NCBI RefSeq assembly: GCF_027409185.1
Contig: NC_084464.1
Span: 43,437,095-43,501,094, forward strand
Origin: Cynocephalus volans
Lineage: Eukaryota; Chordata; Mammalia; Dermoptera; Cynocephalidae
Direction: 5' to 3'
Length of the DNA stretch: 64,000 nt
Shown here in pieces: positions 9,717 to 22,299 of the stretch; position 1 is the first letter of the stretch, and the number at the start of each line of letters is the position of its first letter. Made by a program: the position numbers and the translations under genes. The notes beneath the pieces were generated by a model. It was not told the DNA's origin. It made no database searches and was given only the letters and a program-made list of their open reading frames with translations.

Positions 9717-12700
9717 TCAGCTTTGCACAGGTGCAAGGTAGTGACATTTTGCAGAATGCCTCCAGATCTGGATCTTGAGCAGGTCAGAGGGATCAGCCTT
9801 CATGGACCATGAGGTGGTGTTGTCCAGAAATGCTGCCTGTTTCACCCACATAGGGTGGATCCAGGGAGTCAGACTTGCAAACTTAACTGTAGTATGGATG
9901 GTTAGTACAATTATGTGTGGCCCCATCCAGGTTGGTTTAAAAGAGCCCCTTTCCAATCTTATACCCACACTATGTCACCAGGTTGAAACTGATGAGCCCA
10001 GCTTCCTAAAGGGATGGGAGCTCATTCTAAAATTGTCTTGTTATTTGTTTGAAAGTCCTAGACAGGGACTGCAAATACTGTGATATTTTTATCTTCCCCA
10101 GCTGGTGAGGGTACCCCTGCAATCTAGCTATAAGTGAGGGTGGTCTTCCATACATAATCTCAAAAGGGGAATATCCTGTTGGTCCCATCATACATCGGAC
10201 CTGTAGCAAAGCTAAGGGAAGCATATCTATCCAGAGAAGCCCCTGTCTCTTGACAGAGCTTAACTAATGTGGTCTTTAGGGTCTGGTTCATGCACTCTAC
10301 TTTCTCTGAACTCTGTGGCCTATATGCTGTATGGTGCATCCATCTTATTCCCAGCATTTTCGCCAGTCCTTGAATGACCTCCATGACAAGTGCTGGCCCA
10401 TTTTCTGACCTGATAGGCAGAGGGATCCCATATCTTGGGACCACCTCTCTTAAAAGGGCTTTTGTAACCTCCCAGGCTTGCTCTGACTGTGTGGGCAATG
10501 CCTCAGTCAATACGTTGAAAGTACATATCATCACCAGCAAGTACTTATAGCCTCTGTAGGACTTTACTTCAGTAAAGTCTACTACCAGGTCCTCGAAAGT
10601 TGACGTCCCAACTGGCTGGACTCCAGGGGCCTGCCAGGGGCCTTGCTTGGCATTGTTTTGGATGCAGGTCAGGCATCATGAGCTGATTTGGATGCAAAGT
10701 GAAGCCAATTTGGGGATGAAGTAGTAGTGACTCAGCATGGTTTCCAGAGCCATTTTACTCCGGTGCATCAGTTCGTGATATTCCAGGACTAGTTGGTGGG
10801 CTAGACACTGAGGAACCATCAGTCTGTGGTCTGGGAGCTCACATCATCCTTCAGGGGTTTTAATTCCACCTTCTTTCTCTGCCCATTGAGTCTCCTATTT
10901 TGTGAACACTATCTGCTGTGTAGTCTCTGGCACCAGCATGATTTTGCCAGTTTCATTTAGGCTTTTAGCAGGCCCCATTTGTGTGGCTGCTCTCTTGTCC
11001 ATTTGGTCAGCCAGCTGATTTCCTTCACTGATCCTGTCAGTGCTCCTTTGATATCCTTTACAGTGTATAATGGCCACTCGGGTGGGCTCTCAAACTGCCT
11101 CGAGGAACTGAAGAATTTCTTCCATTTTTGATTGTTTTCCCGGAGGAAGCCTCTTTCTTTGCATAGGGCCCCATGGACATGTGAAGTTGCAAAGGCATAT
11201 TTAGAGTCAGTGTAAATGTTGACCCACCATCCTTTGGAGAGCCTAAGTGCCTGAATAAGTGCCTATAGCTCTGCCCACTGTGCTAACCAGCCCTGAGGCA
11301 AGGATTTTGTCTCTATAACCTCTTTATGAATTGTTACCACATATCCAGGTCTCCACTGTTCTGCCTTCATGTAGTTGTTTCTGTCTGTGAACATTTCCAT
11401 GTCTGGGTCAATCAAAGGCCAGTCTGTCAAATCAGGCCTGCTGCAATATATTTCATCTATCAGTTCTTCACAATTGTAGTCTGGGGAGCTGGACTCATCA
11501 GGCAGGAGTATGGCTGGATTCAGTGTTCACACTGTTTCAATGCACACCCGGGGGTTTTCACAGAGGAGTGCTTGATAGTGAGTCATCCTAGAGTTAGTCA
11601 TCCAGTTATATCCCTGACTGTTTATTATAGTGATGACCGCATGTAGGACCTTTACATTGAGATTTTGTCCCAGAGTGAGTTTGTTTGCCTCTTGGATTAA
11701 TGTGATGGTGGCTGCCAGGGCCAACAGGCAAAGTAGCCAGCTGGCTGCCACAGTATCCAGCTATTTGGACAAGTATGCCACTAGCCTCTGCCAGGGCCCT
11801 GTGGTCTGGGTGAGGACCCCACAGCCATATGATCTTTTTTGTGTACAAAGAGATTGAAGTCCCAAGTTATATCTGGAATTCCAAGGGTAGGAGCCTGGGT
11901 CAGCAGAGTTTTAATATCTAAAAATGCATGCTCTTGCTCTGGGCTACACATTAGAGGCTCCTTTTCAGCTCTTTTAATTACTTTATATAAGGGCTTGACC
12001 TTTTCTGAGTATCCTGGTATCCAGATTTGACAGAAGCTGGCAGCCCCAAGGAACTCTGAGACTTTTCTTCTGGTGTCTGGTCAGGGTATGGCACAAATGG
12101 CTCATTTCCTTTCTATTCCCAGTGAGTGGCATCCTTCAGAAATGTGGTACTCTGGTTATCTGACCTTCTGTTGGCATATTTGTGCCTTTTCCCATGACAC
12201 GTTGTAGCCTAAGTTGGAGAGCAGACTCAGTAGGGCTCTTGTTCCTTTCCAACAGTTTTCCCATGTGGGACTGGCTAGAAGGATGTCATCCACATATTGA
12301 AGCAGGGTGCAATTCAACCTGTCCCCTGGAAAGACAGCTAAGTCTAAAGCCAGTGCCTCTCTAAAGAGTGTAGGTGAATTTTTGAATCCTTGTGGCAGCC
12401 TAGTCCAGGTCAATTGAATTTTTCTTCCAGTTCAAGGATTTCCCCATTCAAAGGCAAACAGTGGCTGACTTTTAGGTGACAGTCAGAGGCAAAAGAAGGC
12501 ATCTTTGAGGTCGAGGCAGGAGAACCAACTAGCCTGTACAGGGAACAGATTCAGGAGTGTGTATGGATTGGGTACCATAAGGAGGAGAGTGACAGCTGCC
12601 TTATTCATGGCTTGCAGGGCTTACAGGGCTCGCAGATCCTGGACTGGATGTACCCCTTTCCATTGGGCTTCTTGACTGGCAGAAGTGGCATGTTCCAGGG

Positions 12701-13479
12701 CGATTGGCACTCCATCAAGATTCCTGCCTCTTGCAATAAGTGGATGTGTTCCTGGATTCCCAATTGAGTTTCCTATGGGATTGGGTATTCTTTTACCCTG
12801 ACTGTTGTTGCCCCTGGTTTTAGCTCCATAATTATTGGGACATGGTTCTTTGCCATACCGGGGGGTCCCAACTCTGCCGAGACCGAGGGAAAGTCTCTGA
12901 AGAAGCATTCTCTCAAGAGATATGGTGGTGCTGTGTTTGAGTCTTCTTCAGCCTCAGTGTATAGGTACCATTCCTATTCCCTGGGCACCGCTATAGCCAT
13001 TATTAGGGTCTCCCAATTACTTAGTGTTAAATGAATTGTTTTCCAAGGTGTGAAGGTTATTTGTGCCCCTAGTTTTTTTAGCAATCCCTTCTTAGTTGAG
13101 ACACTGGACAGTCAGGTAAATATAGGAATTCATGAGTCACCTTGTGAGATCCCTGAGGTGGCAAGTTTGGGCCTGGCAGAATGGTTGGTCTGCTTGTGTC
13201 CTTGTGGTGCCAGCAATGGTGGCCTTTTGACCTGAGAATGGAGCCACTGGGCTGGTGACTATAGAATGTTTTGCCCTGGTATCCACCATGAAAGTCAGAG
13301 GTTGGCCCCCTACCATCATGTTGACCATGGGCTCCTGGGGGCCCAGGAACAGGGAGTCTGGTCTCCCATAATCTGAGTCTATTCCTGTAAGGCCAGTGAG
13401 GTTCTGGAACTCCTGGCTGGATGGTTCAGGCTTATATTTTTTCTTCCAGACTGTGCCTTTTCTTGGCACATTTGTAGGG
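9717..13479 (-). pseudogene. ERV A pro-pol (protease, RT, RNase H, integrase), disrupted
   Basis: Domains in order on the minus strand. Protease at about 13150-13470, whose active-site motif reads D-T-R instead of D-T-G. Reverse transcriptase at about 11900-13140, with YVDD at 12285-12296. RNase H follows at about 10900-11900. Integrase at about 9717-10620 keeps the first catalytic Asp (near 10600) and the Glu (SSEKVE context), but the second Asp reads Glu (S-E-N-G). Many stops and frameshifts split the frame, so no active enzyme is possible. YVDD and the gag-pol layout place it with gamma-like class I ERVs. The D-T-R change fits a CpG-to-CpA transition. Confidence 0.92.
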
Positions 13480-14740
13480 GTTTATCCCCCCTTTTTATGC
13501 ACTCTTTTTTTCAGTGGCCAAACTCTTTGCAAAAATCACACTGGTTAGACTTTAGGGGTGCCCATCTCCTCAATGGGGTTCTTCTTTGTGGAGCTCTGAT
13601 CTGTATTGAGTGCTGCTGCCAGGATTGCCACCTTCTGTCTCAGGCATTTATCCATCTCCTTCTGGGCCTCTTGGTCTCGACTGATGAATACCTTGTTGGC
13701 CATCTCCAGAAGCTGTGTGGCACTCATCCTAGCAAAACCTTCCAGCTTTTGAAGTTTGTGATGAATGTCAGCACAAGACTGGGCCACAAAAGCTACGTTG
13801 ACCATCCATTGATTCTTAGTTGCTTTGGGGTCAAATAGAGTGTATATTCGGAAGGCCTCATATAATCTCTCATAAAACTCTGCAGGTGGCTCATCAGGTT
13901 TCTGGGTCATGATGGTCATTTTGGGCATATTGGTGGGTTTTCTGGCACCTGCTTTTAGCCCTTGGAGAAGGGCCTTTATATCAGTGGAGTCGATTCCTCC
14001 CTCCTTCTTTGTTGAAGTCCCAGTTTGGAGCCATGTCTGGTGCAGCATCTCTAACCCAGGTCTCTTGCAACCATTGTTTAGCACCAGTCAGGATGCATTG
14101 CCATTCCTTGTTGTTGTGGAGGGTAAGGAGTAGTTGACAGTCTTCCCAGGTTAGTTGATGGTAGAAGAGGGGGCACCCTGGCTGCACACTACCATCTGGA
14201 TTCATCTGCTGTGGGCTTCAGGTCTTCTGCAGGAGCTGGAACTTATTGAGCAGACCGGAGTTGTCTCCCCACCAGTTCAGGACTTCCAGGACTTTTAGGG
14301 CTCTCTGGTGACGATGCTGGCAGAGCCAATAGAACTGACACTGGGGCGGGGGGGTGCTGACTGGCACTGGATGCCTGAGGCCAAGTGTCCCCAAAGGAGT
14401 GGGGTACAATGGAGGCAAGAACTCTTCATCTGGGTCCGTCCCCTAAATATATAGGCCTTTTTAATTCTTTTTGATTGTGCTTTGACTTCTGCACTGTTTG
14501 TACAGCAAGGACTTTACTCTTTCCCTTATGAGCATAGAACCAGACCCAGGGTGACAGAGTCATAGCTATAGTTAGCCAGGAGTCTATGTATGGGAACTGA
14601 TCTGGGTGTCCTGGCTCCCCTGAAATGACCTCATAAACTGCTCAAACCTTTGGGAGGTCTAGTGTCCCTTCTGGAGGCCATCCAATCCCAAAGATCGACC
14701 ATTTTAATTCACACAGGGTACGGAGTTTCTTGGGCGTCAT
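13480..14740 (-). pseudogene. ERV A gag, disrupted
   Basis: Gag forms the particle core. The start is the ATG at 14738-14740 (M-T-P-K-K), without the Gly-2 needed for myristoylation. Matrix-like sequence runs to about 14450 with an internal stop. A proline-rich segment lies near 14400-14420, and capsid covers about 13545-14205 (conserved PPAEFYERL-type region near 13870). A nucleocapsid CCHC knuckle lies at about 13500-13545 with spacing C-X2-C-X4-H-X4-C, broken by a stop just after the His. Capsid is split into two overlapping frames near 14000-14084. Confidence 0.9.
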
Positions 14741-16635
14741 TTTATTTTTTTAGTTCCTAAAGAAGCCCTTCTGAAAATTTTTAACTTACAATTAAGGACA
14801 GTAGGTTTTGAGGCACTTGTCCCCATGTTTAATCCCATCCTCCATCTTCGCCTCAGGCAAAATAGCGTTGGTGCTGTCATTCAATTAAATATCTAACCAA
14901 GCACACAAACAAAGTGAAAAGAGGAGCAGTGGGGTCCAGTTTAACCTAGTTCCAATTGGCGAGGCCAACCCATTTTGCTGACACAGTAATTGATAAAAAA
15001 CAGTTTTCCCCACTGCTGTTGGCACAAAGAAGAAAAACAAAGACTGGATTCAAATCAGAGAAACAAAGCATAGCCATGAGCCCCCCAGGATGCACCCATA
15101 CAGTAGTAGATACAATCCAGCCAAACAGCAGAAGAGGGCTCAGACATTCAGAGAAAGTTAAAGAGGATTTTAGTGGCCTCCAGTCTCTTTTGGGGCATGG
15201 GAATGAATTCCCACCATTCTCATGCATTCCCCATCGAAGGGAACCTGTTCAAGCAAAGTTCTCATGGTGTAGGACCAGTCTTCCCATCTGTGCTAGTCAC
15301 CCGTCAGTACAAGCTGCTGCCAGCCAGAGGGAGCAGGCTTCTCATAGGTTGAGAGGAGTTTAAGTTGTAGTTGTCTGGCAGTCATTTTAAAGAGAAGTAA
15401 AAAGGGGAAGAATTTAGACTGGGGTAGTACTAGCAGCAGACACGGGAGCAAAATAGTCCCAGTGGTCACTTACCTTTTGCAGCTAGAGTCCCCTCTGGTA
15501 CCCAAAACTTTCCAATTTTCACCAGTGACCAAATTAGGCTCTTTGATTCCATAGTCATAGAAATGAGCAATGTACCCAGCAGCACAATGCCTTTTTAAAA
15601 AGTGGATATAGACTTAAGCATATAAAAAGGAGGTGAATTCCCTCCTGAGTGGCTGAGTGGGGGAGAAGGTTTCACTCCTGGGGATGTATGAAACTCATGC
15701 ATGGGAGGGAAACTCTACGGTAGAATGGGCAATGGATCTCCTGGAGTAAACAACACGAAAGGAGTGTCACTTCTTGAGAGTCAAGTAAACACCACCTTGG
15801 TCTGAAAAGCATTCACCGCTCTTTCGAGGATGCTAGAGGGTGCTCGAACATCAAACATAAACAAAGGCTTTCTCTCCACTGGTGTGGGATCCCGGACCCC
15901 TCCCTGCTTTGGAGTTGCAAGACAAACAAGGGTGGAGTGCCCCACTTCTCCCAGAGGAGGAGGAAGACCACACAGGTATCTGCCTGACCATGCCCCTCAC
16001 AGGGATCATTGCGCCCATCTTGGCTAAGGTGTACCCATACAAAGCCCAGGCCTGGCTCAGTCCAGGGACTGGAAACACCATTATGGCTTACGACCTGACC
16101 ACAGAACCACAGGTTAGGACCCACTCAAACACCACGTTTATCACTTGGTGCCACAAATATCACACATTCACTCACACACTTACACAGAAGTTAAACATTT
16201 CCCTCCCCCAAACCCTGACCTGAGCTGAACAGAAGGACTTCACCACAAAGTCCTAACTCGATAGGCCTGCAAGGCCCAGCACGGAGAAACCCCACCACAG
16301 GATTTCAAACAGATAGGCCCTAAAGTCCCTGCACAGTAGCTCATGGACAAATTAGGCACTCAAAGAGGCCCTTTTGGGAGGTGATCAAGCTCCCCTTCCA
16401 CCCAGAGGTGGGTCGGTACTTGGGGGAGGGTGCCTACCTACCTGTCCTGCAGATGACGAGGGTCTGGCTGGTCTTTCTCTCCTGGGAGTCTGGTCAGACA
16501 GGCGGCCCCACTAGGATCGGTGAGGTCCCAAACTCCAAGGTCCCAACAAAATGGCCAGTGGTGCCTCCTCAGTCCTCCGTGGTCTTGGCAATCTGGCAGG
16601 CAACCCCCAGGACCGGTGGTTCAAGGGACCAGTAC
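14741..16635 (-). other. ERV A untranslated leader (about 1.9 kb)
   Basis: Lies between the primer-binding site and the gag ATG. It is long for a gammaretrovirus-like element. Open stretches on both strands exist (for example 15882-16223 on the plus strand and 14946-15227 on the minus strand), but I recognise none as a gene. It may contain packaging sequence or captured DNA. Confidence 0.6.
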
Positions 16636-16641
16636 GAATGA

Positions 16642-16659
16642 CTTCCCAGCCAATTCACC
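16642..16659 (-). promoter_or_regulatory. Primer-binding site of ERV A, tRNA-Gly type
   Basis: On the minus strand TGGTGAATTGGCTGGGAA follows the 5' LTR after six T residues. It matches the complement of the tRNA-Gly(GCC) 3' end at 16 of 18 positions by my comparison. Confidence 0.8.
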
Positions 16660-16665
16660 AAAAAA

Positions 16666-17083
16666 TGTTGTGGAAATAAGCTCAGCAAGGAAGCAGCCAT
16701 GAACACTTAGAAGGTTGGAAAGTCAGGTGTTTATTATGCTAACAGGACCAGATGGGCTCATGCCCTGAAATCCTGGTCCCCAAACCTAGATCTGATAAGA
16801 CTTTTTATAGGTGGACTGTTCCAGGGCTCTTTACACATTTTTTTCCCTTTTCTCAGCAGTTTAGCTAGCATATGTGGTCTGTGCAGATAAGCTCTTGTTA
16901 CAAAAGCCAAAAGAGCAAGTAGTGATTTATAGCCAGAGCAAGCAAGCATAGTTTTAAGGACAAGATATTACTTCTAAAACAAAGCAGGCCTGTGAGAAAA
17001 TTATTTCAAACTAGTGGAGCAGGCAAATATAGTTTCAAGGACAAAACAGGTTTATGAGAAAATTACTTTTACATTTTCCAACA
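16666..17083 (-). mobile_element. 5' LTR of ERV A
   Basis: 418 bases with TGTTG...CAACA ends, direct repeat of 8673-9258. A minus-strand AATAAA signal lies at 16730-16735. It differs from the 3' LTR by scattered substitutions and small indels, so the provirus is not recent. Confidence 0.94.
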
Positions 17084-18536
17084 GGTGGATTCTTCTTCAG
17101 GGCAAATCTAGTTCTTCAGGCTATACTGACTGGCTCTCAGGTCCTGAGTTGATCTCAAACATACTGGGTGTCTTCATTCTCTTAGAACAGGACCTTGGAA
17201 TCCAGACTCCCTGCCACTTGTTCCTGCTTCTGATGCTGGGGATGGAGGCTCTCCACGTGGGACTCAGTCCTGTGATCTGACCCTGGGATTTCAGTGGAGG
17301 TAAGAGGGCCCTGGGGTGATGGGTTGAGAAAGGAAGGAGGCTCCTGAGGAAATAAGAATATTGCTAAAGTACGGACATCAGGGGAGCAGAAGTACAACAA
17401 GGGAAGAGGAAGGAGCCAGGGAGGAGAGCAGCGTGGGAGAGGCTGGCCTAGGGGACTCCTGTGGGGTTTCTGGGTCCTGAGCCTTAGAAAGCCAAGGGCA
17501 GGTATCTGTGCCACCCCTGTAGGGACTAGGCCTGGTCCCAAATTCCTGGGATTTTCAGGGTCCCACTCCCTGCGCTAGTACCTCATGGCCATGAATGAGC
17601 CTAGCTTCAAGCATCTGGCTGTCACAGCATTCAGGTGTCCCTTACTCCCCTGAGACAACCAGAAGCTCTGGCTAGAACATGGTGTCCCTTATGACTGTAC
17701 ACTGGATGTGCAGTGGGCCTGGACACTATCCTGGGCTGCAAGGACCTCAGAGGTAGACCCAGGCAACCGACTATCCATTTCCCAGTTTCTGGGAGTGGCC
17801 CCTGCCAGTTCTGTAGCTCACAGCCCAAGGACCTCTCTCTTTCCATCAGGTGACCCAAGCACTTGCATCCTCACACAGGACTCTGTATGTCCCCTTCTCT
17901 ACCATCTTGAAGCCCTGAATTTAAGAGATATGTAGCCCCGGCCTCAAATCTCAAGTCAGTCCTGATGACTGTCCTAGGACTTTGGGTGCCCAGACAGCAG
18001 GGAAGAGTTCCCCAGGGCCCCCCAGGCTGCAGCTGAGCCACAGCTGAGATCTGGGCAGCAGCCACCCATGACTCCAGCAACCTAGACGGCCCCTTCCCAG
18101 GCCCAAGTGACAGCAGAGGTGGTCAGAGGTCGCCTGTGTGTGGTGCCAGTGTGGCTAGACCATGAGTTTGTGGTGCACTGAGATCATGCTTGTGGAGGGC
18201 TCAGGAATGTAGGACCAACTGGTGGGCACCAAACACACACATGTCACTGAAGACCCTGTTATGGACTGAATTGTGTCCCACTAGTCATGTGCTGAAGCCC
18301 TAACACCCAGGGCTCTGCATGGGGCAAGCACTAAAGCTGCAGCAGGAATGGTGGGCACACTTATGGAAAGACTTCAGCAGGGGGGTGTGGGGACCTGGGT
18401 CCCTTTTTCCTGCCCAGTCTGTGAGACACCCTGAGATTGGGGGAGGGGAAGGCCCTGGTATGTGGAGGAAGACCTGGTGAGGAGGGAGGAAGCTGAGCTG
18501 TGTCCCCCTCACTCCACCTCTCTCTCCTGCATCCAG
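17084..18536. other. Right spacer of unit A, upstream of class I exon
   Basis: Resumes the homology to unit B (40900-42046) after the ERV. Several hundred bases align almost continuously. It would correspond to 5' gene and intron sequence of the class I copy, but I could not recognise leader, alpha-1 or alpha-2 exons. A short piece at about 18255-18320 (paralog 41768-41840) resembles the start of a MaLR/MLT-type LTR. Confidence 0.65.
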
Positions 18537-18788
18537 TGGCCCCCAGGGCTGTGGTCACTGATAAAGAGGACCCTGAGGAAAATCACACTCTGAGAAAGAT
18601 CACTCTGACCTGGCTGCATTAAGGGAAGGAGCTGACCTTGAGCTCAAGACTCAGGGGGTCCCAACCTGGGGTGGGGGGAGAAGACAAATCAGAGCTGGGC
18701 AGCTGTGGGAGTGCTCCCTGGAGAGGAGCTGAGATACACCTGCCTGGTGGAGCACTTGAGCCTTGAGGGGCCCCTCAATTTGACTGCA
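18537..18788 (+). pseudogene. MHC class I alpha-3 exon, pseudogene (unit A)
   Basis: MHC class I heavy chains present peptides at the cell surface; exon 4 encodes the Ig-fold alpha-3 domain that contacts beta-2-microglobulin and CD8. This copy has a good acceptor (...CTGCATCCAG at 18536) and a GTGAGG donor at 18789. It keeps the ITLTW and GEELRYTC signatures in different frames. At 252 bases it is shorter than the usual 276 because about 20 bases before ITLTW are deleted, which removes the first Ig cysteine region. A TAA follows the ITLTWLH stretch. Neighbouring class I exons were not found. The paralog is at 42047-42319. Confidence 0.85.
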
Positions 18789-19110
18789 GTGAGGTGTTGT
18801 CCAAGGACCGGGGATGAGGGCGGGGACATCTTATCCAGATCCTGCCTTGCTCTCTGCCTCTGTACCCAAGACCCCTCCCTTCCCTCCTAAATGGAGATGT
18901 CAGGAGAAACTCACAGATCAGAAAAGGCTAAGGAGACATGACAGCTAAATGCATTAGGGTGCCCTGGATTGGATCCTGGAACAGAAAAAGGACAACAGCA
19001 TAAAAATTTGTGAAATTTAAATAGTCTATATTGTAGCTAATAGTATTATACCAATGTTAATTTCTTAGATTTTTAGCTTTACCATGGTTTTTTAAAGTGC
19101 TATCATTAGA
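18789..19110 (+). other. Class I 3' intron-like sequence (unit A)
   Basis: Matches 42320-42650 of unit B. It begins with a donor-like GTGAGG and continues as probable class I intron 4 and beyond. No transmembrane exon was recognised. Confidence 0.55.
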
Positions 19111-19648
19111 GGGGTAGCAGCTCAGCCCCACCCCTGTTGCCAGGCCTTCCTTTTCCACCCCAACGCCACCGAGGCCGAGGTCAAAGTTGTCACAGCATGA
19201 GCCCAGCTGCCACCACCACGGCTGCTACCACTGCTGCTGAGATGCACTATGTTGCATCCTACCAGCTGGCCACACTTGGAGGCAACTCCTCCCCCAACGC
19301 CAAGGGCATCAAGGAGATACTGGATAGTGTGGGCACTGAGGTGGATGAGGAGCGGCTCAACAAGGTCATCAGTGAGCTGAACCGAAAAAACATTTGAAGA
19401 CATTATTGCCTAGGGCAGTGGCAAGCTTGCCAGTGTGCCGGCTGGTGGGGCTGTGACTGGCTCTCCTGCTCCTGGCTCTGCTGTTCCCACTGCTGGTTCC
19501 AGCCCTCCTGCAGAGGAGAAGAAAGATGAGAAGAAGAAGGAGTCTGAAGAGTCTGATGACAATATTGGATTTGGCCTATTTGATTAAACTCCTGCTTCCC
19601 TGAAAATAAAGTCTTTTTATGTATCTCTTAAAAATAAATAAATAAATA
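19111..19648 (+). pseudogene. RPLP2: RPLP2 processed pseudogene
   Basis: RPLP2 is the acidic stalk protein P2 of the 60S ribosomal subunit. The copy is intronless, with 5' UTR-like sequence (from about 19111), a start ATG at 19242, a C-terminal acidic tail ending in the conserved GFGLFD at 19585, an AATAAA signal near 19605 and an A-rich tail (about 19629-19648). The frame opens well up to the ELN-K-NI region. A one-base insertion there creates a TGA and shifts the frame, and a net 3-base loss occurs elsewhere, so it is dead. Imperfect flanking repeats (TATCATTA/TAACATTC) fit L1-mediated insertion. Unit B is empty at this point (about 42635-42645). Confidence 0.95.
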
Positions 19649-19759
19649 ATAACATTCCGGGAAGCTTGTTAAAGTTTACACAGGAACTCTGTGTTCTAGC
19701 TCTACAACTCTTCTGTAAGTCTAATGTTATTCCAAAAACAATTTTTTTAATTAAAAAAA

Positions 19760-20914
19760 GTGAAATGAAATAGGCAATCTATTAAAAAAATTAAGTCAAA
19801 AAATAATAACATTCCAAAAGAGAAAGCACCAGGCCCAAATGGGTTCACTGGTGAATTCTACCAAATCTTTAAGAAAGCAATTATATAAATTCTCTACCAT
19901 CTCTTTAAGAAAACAAATGTGGAGGGAATACTACCTAACCCATTCTGGGAGGTCAGCTTTACCTTAATACCAAAACCAAGCAAAGACAATACAGGAAAAG
20001 AAAACTACAAACCAATATCACTTATGAACACAGATGAAAAAATCATCAATAAAATATTAGCAAATCAAGTCCACAACACAATGTATAAAAGAACTATATA
20101 CACTATGACCAAGTGGTATTTATCTCAGCTATGTAAGGCTAAACAAGAAAAATCACATGGTTATGTCAATAGATGTAGAAAAAACATTTGACAAAATCCA
20201 ATATCCATTCTTGAAAAAAAATTTGTAGCAAACTAGGAATAGAGAGGCACTTCCTGAACTCGACAAAGTATATCTACAAAAAACCCACAGGTAACTTCAT
20301 ACTTAATGAACTAGAACCTGCCTACTAAGATCAGGAAAAAGCAAGGACGTCCTCCCTCTTCATTCCTTTTCAACATCCTACTGGAAGTCCTGGCTAATGC
20401 AAGAAGACTAGAAAAGGAAATAAAAGATACACATATTGCGAAGGAAGAAATGAAATTCTCTTTGTTCACACATGACATAATTGTCTATGTTGAAAATGAG
20501 AAAGAATCAACAACAAAAAAGGCAATTATAGGGCTGGCCAATTAGCACAGTTGTTTAGAGTGTGATGCTGATAACAACAAGGTCCAGTGTTTGATCCCTG
20601 TCCTGGCCAGCCACCCAAAGAAGAAAAAAGAAAAAACTAAGCAATTATAGCAAGGTTGCAGCATACAAGATTAATAACCATAAGTCAATGACCTTCTTAA
20701 ATACCAGCAATGAACAATTGGAATTTGAAATTAGAAACACTATTCCATTTACATTAGCATTCCCCCAAATGAATATTTAAATATATATCTAACAAAATAT
20801 GTGCAAGATCTGTACAAGGAAAACTGCAAAGCTCTGGCAAAGGATATCAAAGACCTAAACCAATAGAGAAATATTCCATGTTCATGCATAGGAAGACTCA
20901 ATACTGTGAATATG
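19760..20914 (+). mobile_element. Old LINE-1 ORF2 fragment (unit A right)
   Basis: Decayed reverse transcriptase sequence of an older L1 than the two full elements. It runs from the conserved K-A-P-G-P-N-G-F region (about 19830) through the RT palm (FTHD-like remnant of FADD near 20465) to the end of the palm/thumb. It is interrupted by a SINE at 20532-20640. The part after the SINE matches 37531-37800 and the part before it matches 42740-43010, so it straddles the ancestral unit junction. Confidence 0.88.
20532..20640 (+). repeat. tRNA-Ile-derived SINE (CYN-like)
   Basis: Head closely resembles tRNA-Ile, with A-box (TTAGCACAGTTGTTTAGAG), anticodon-loop region CTGATAA and B-box (GTTTGATCCC), then a short body and A-rich tail. 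The 10-base target duplication GCAATTATAG is exact at 20522-20531 and 20641-20650. The SINE at 37440-37530 sits at the same L1 position with tail-side duplication GCAATAATAG, so both descend from one insertion. Confidence 0.93.
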
Positions 20915-20916
20915 TC

Positions 20917-21192
20917 TGTATTAGTCCGGTTTTTGTTGCTATAACAGAATACCTAAGACTGGGTAATTTAAAAAGAAAAGAGGTTTATTTGGCTTACAAT
21001 TCTGAGACAGCTGCATCTGGTATGGGCCTCAGGCTGCTCAGGCTACTCATGGTGGGAAAGTGGCAGGCAATCAACACATACAAGCAGATTACATGGTAAG
21101 AGGAAGCAAGAGAGAAAGTGGGGAGGTGCCAGGGTCTTTAAACAACCAGCTCTTGTGGGAACTAATAAAGTGAGATCTCACAAAGGTCCCCT
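20917..21192 (-). mobile_element. MaLR (THE1/MST-type) LTR, truncated
   Basis: Begins with TGTATTAGTCCG, the reverse complement of the conserved end of MST/THE1 LTRs, followed by the typical GACTGGGTAATTT and AGGTTTA-type A/U-rich signal region. It is cut at about 21190, where DDX39B exon sequence starts. Unit B has no such LTR at its DDX39B copy. Confidence 0.85.
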
Positions 21193-21196
21193 CCCC

Positions 21197-22290
<1,094 letters not shown>

Positions 22291-22299
22291 TTGAAGAGG

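Larger units (their letters stand above)
8673..17083 (-). mobile_element. Endogenous gammaretrovirus-like provirus, env-less (ERV A)
   Basis: A provirus on the minus strand with both LTRs, primer-binding site, long leader, gag, pro-pol and polypurine tract. It sits inside unit A at a point where unit B is continuous (near 40895-40905), so it inserted after the units separated or into only one of them. Flanking bases AGTG (before 8673) and GGTG (after 17083) may be a 4-bp target duplication with one mismatch. The coding part between integrase (ends about 9717) and the 3' LTR (9258) is only about 460 bases, so env is absent. All genes carry stops or frameshifts. Confidence 0.93.

Noticed and set aside
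20532-20604. Functional tRNA-Ile gene
   Set aside because: A- and B-box regions are tRNA-like, but the stem pairing is degraded, and an A-rich tail with target duplications shows a SINE.
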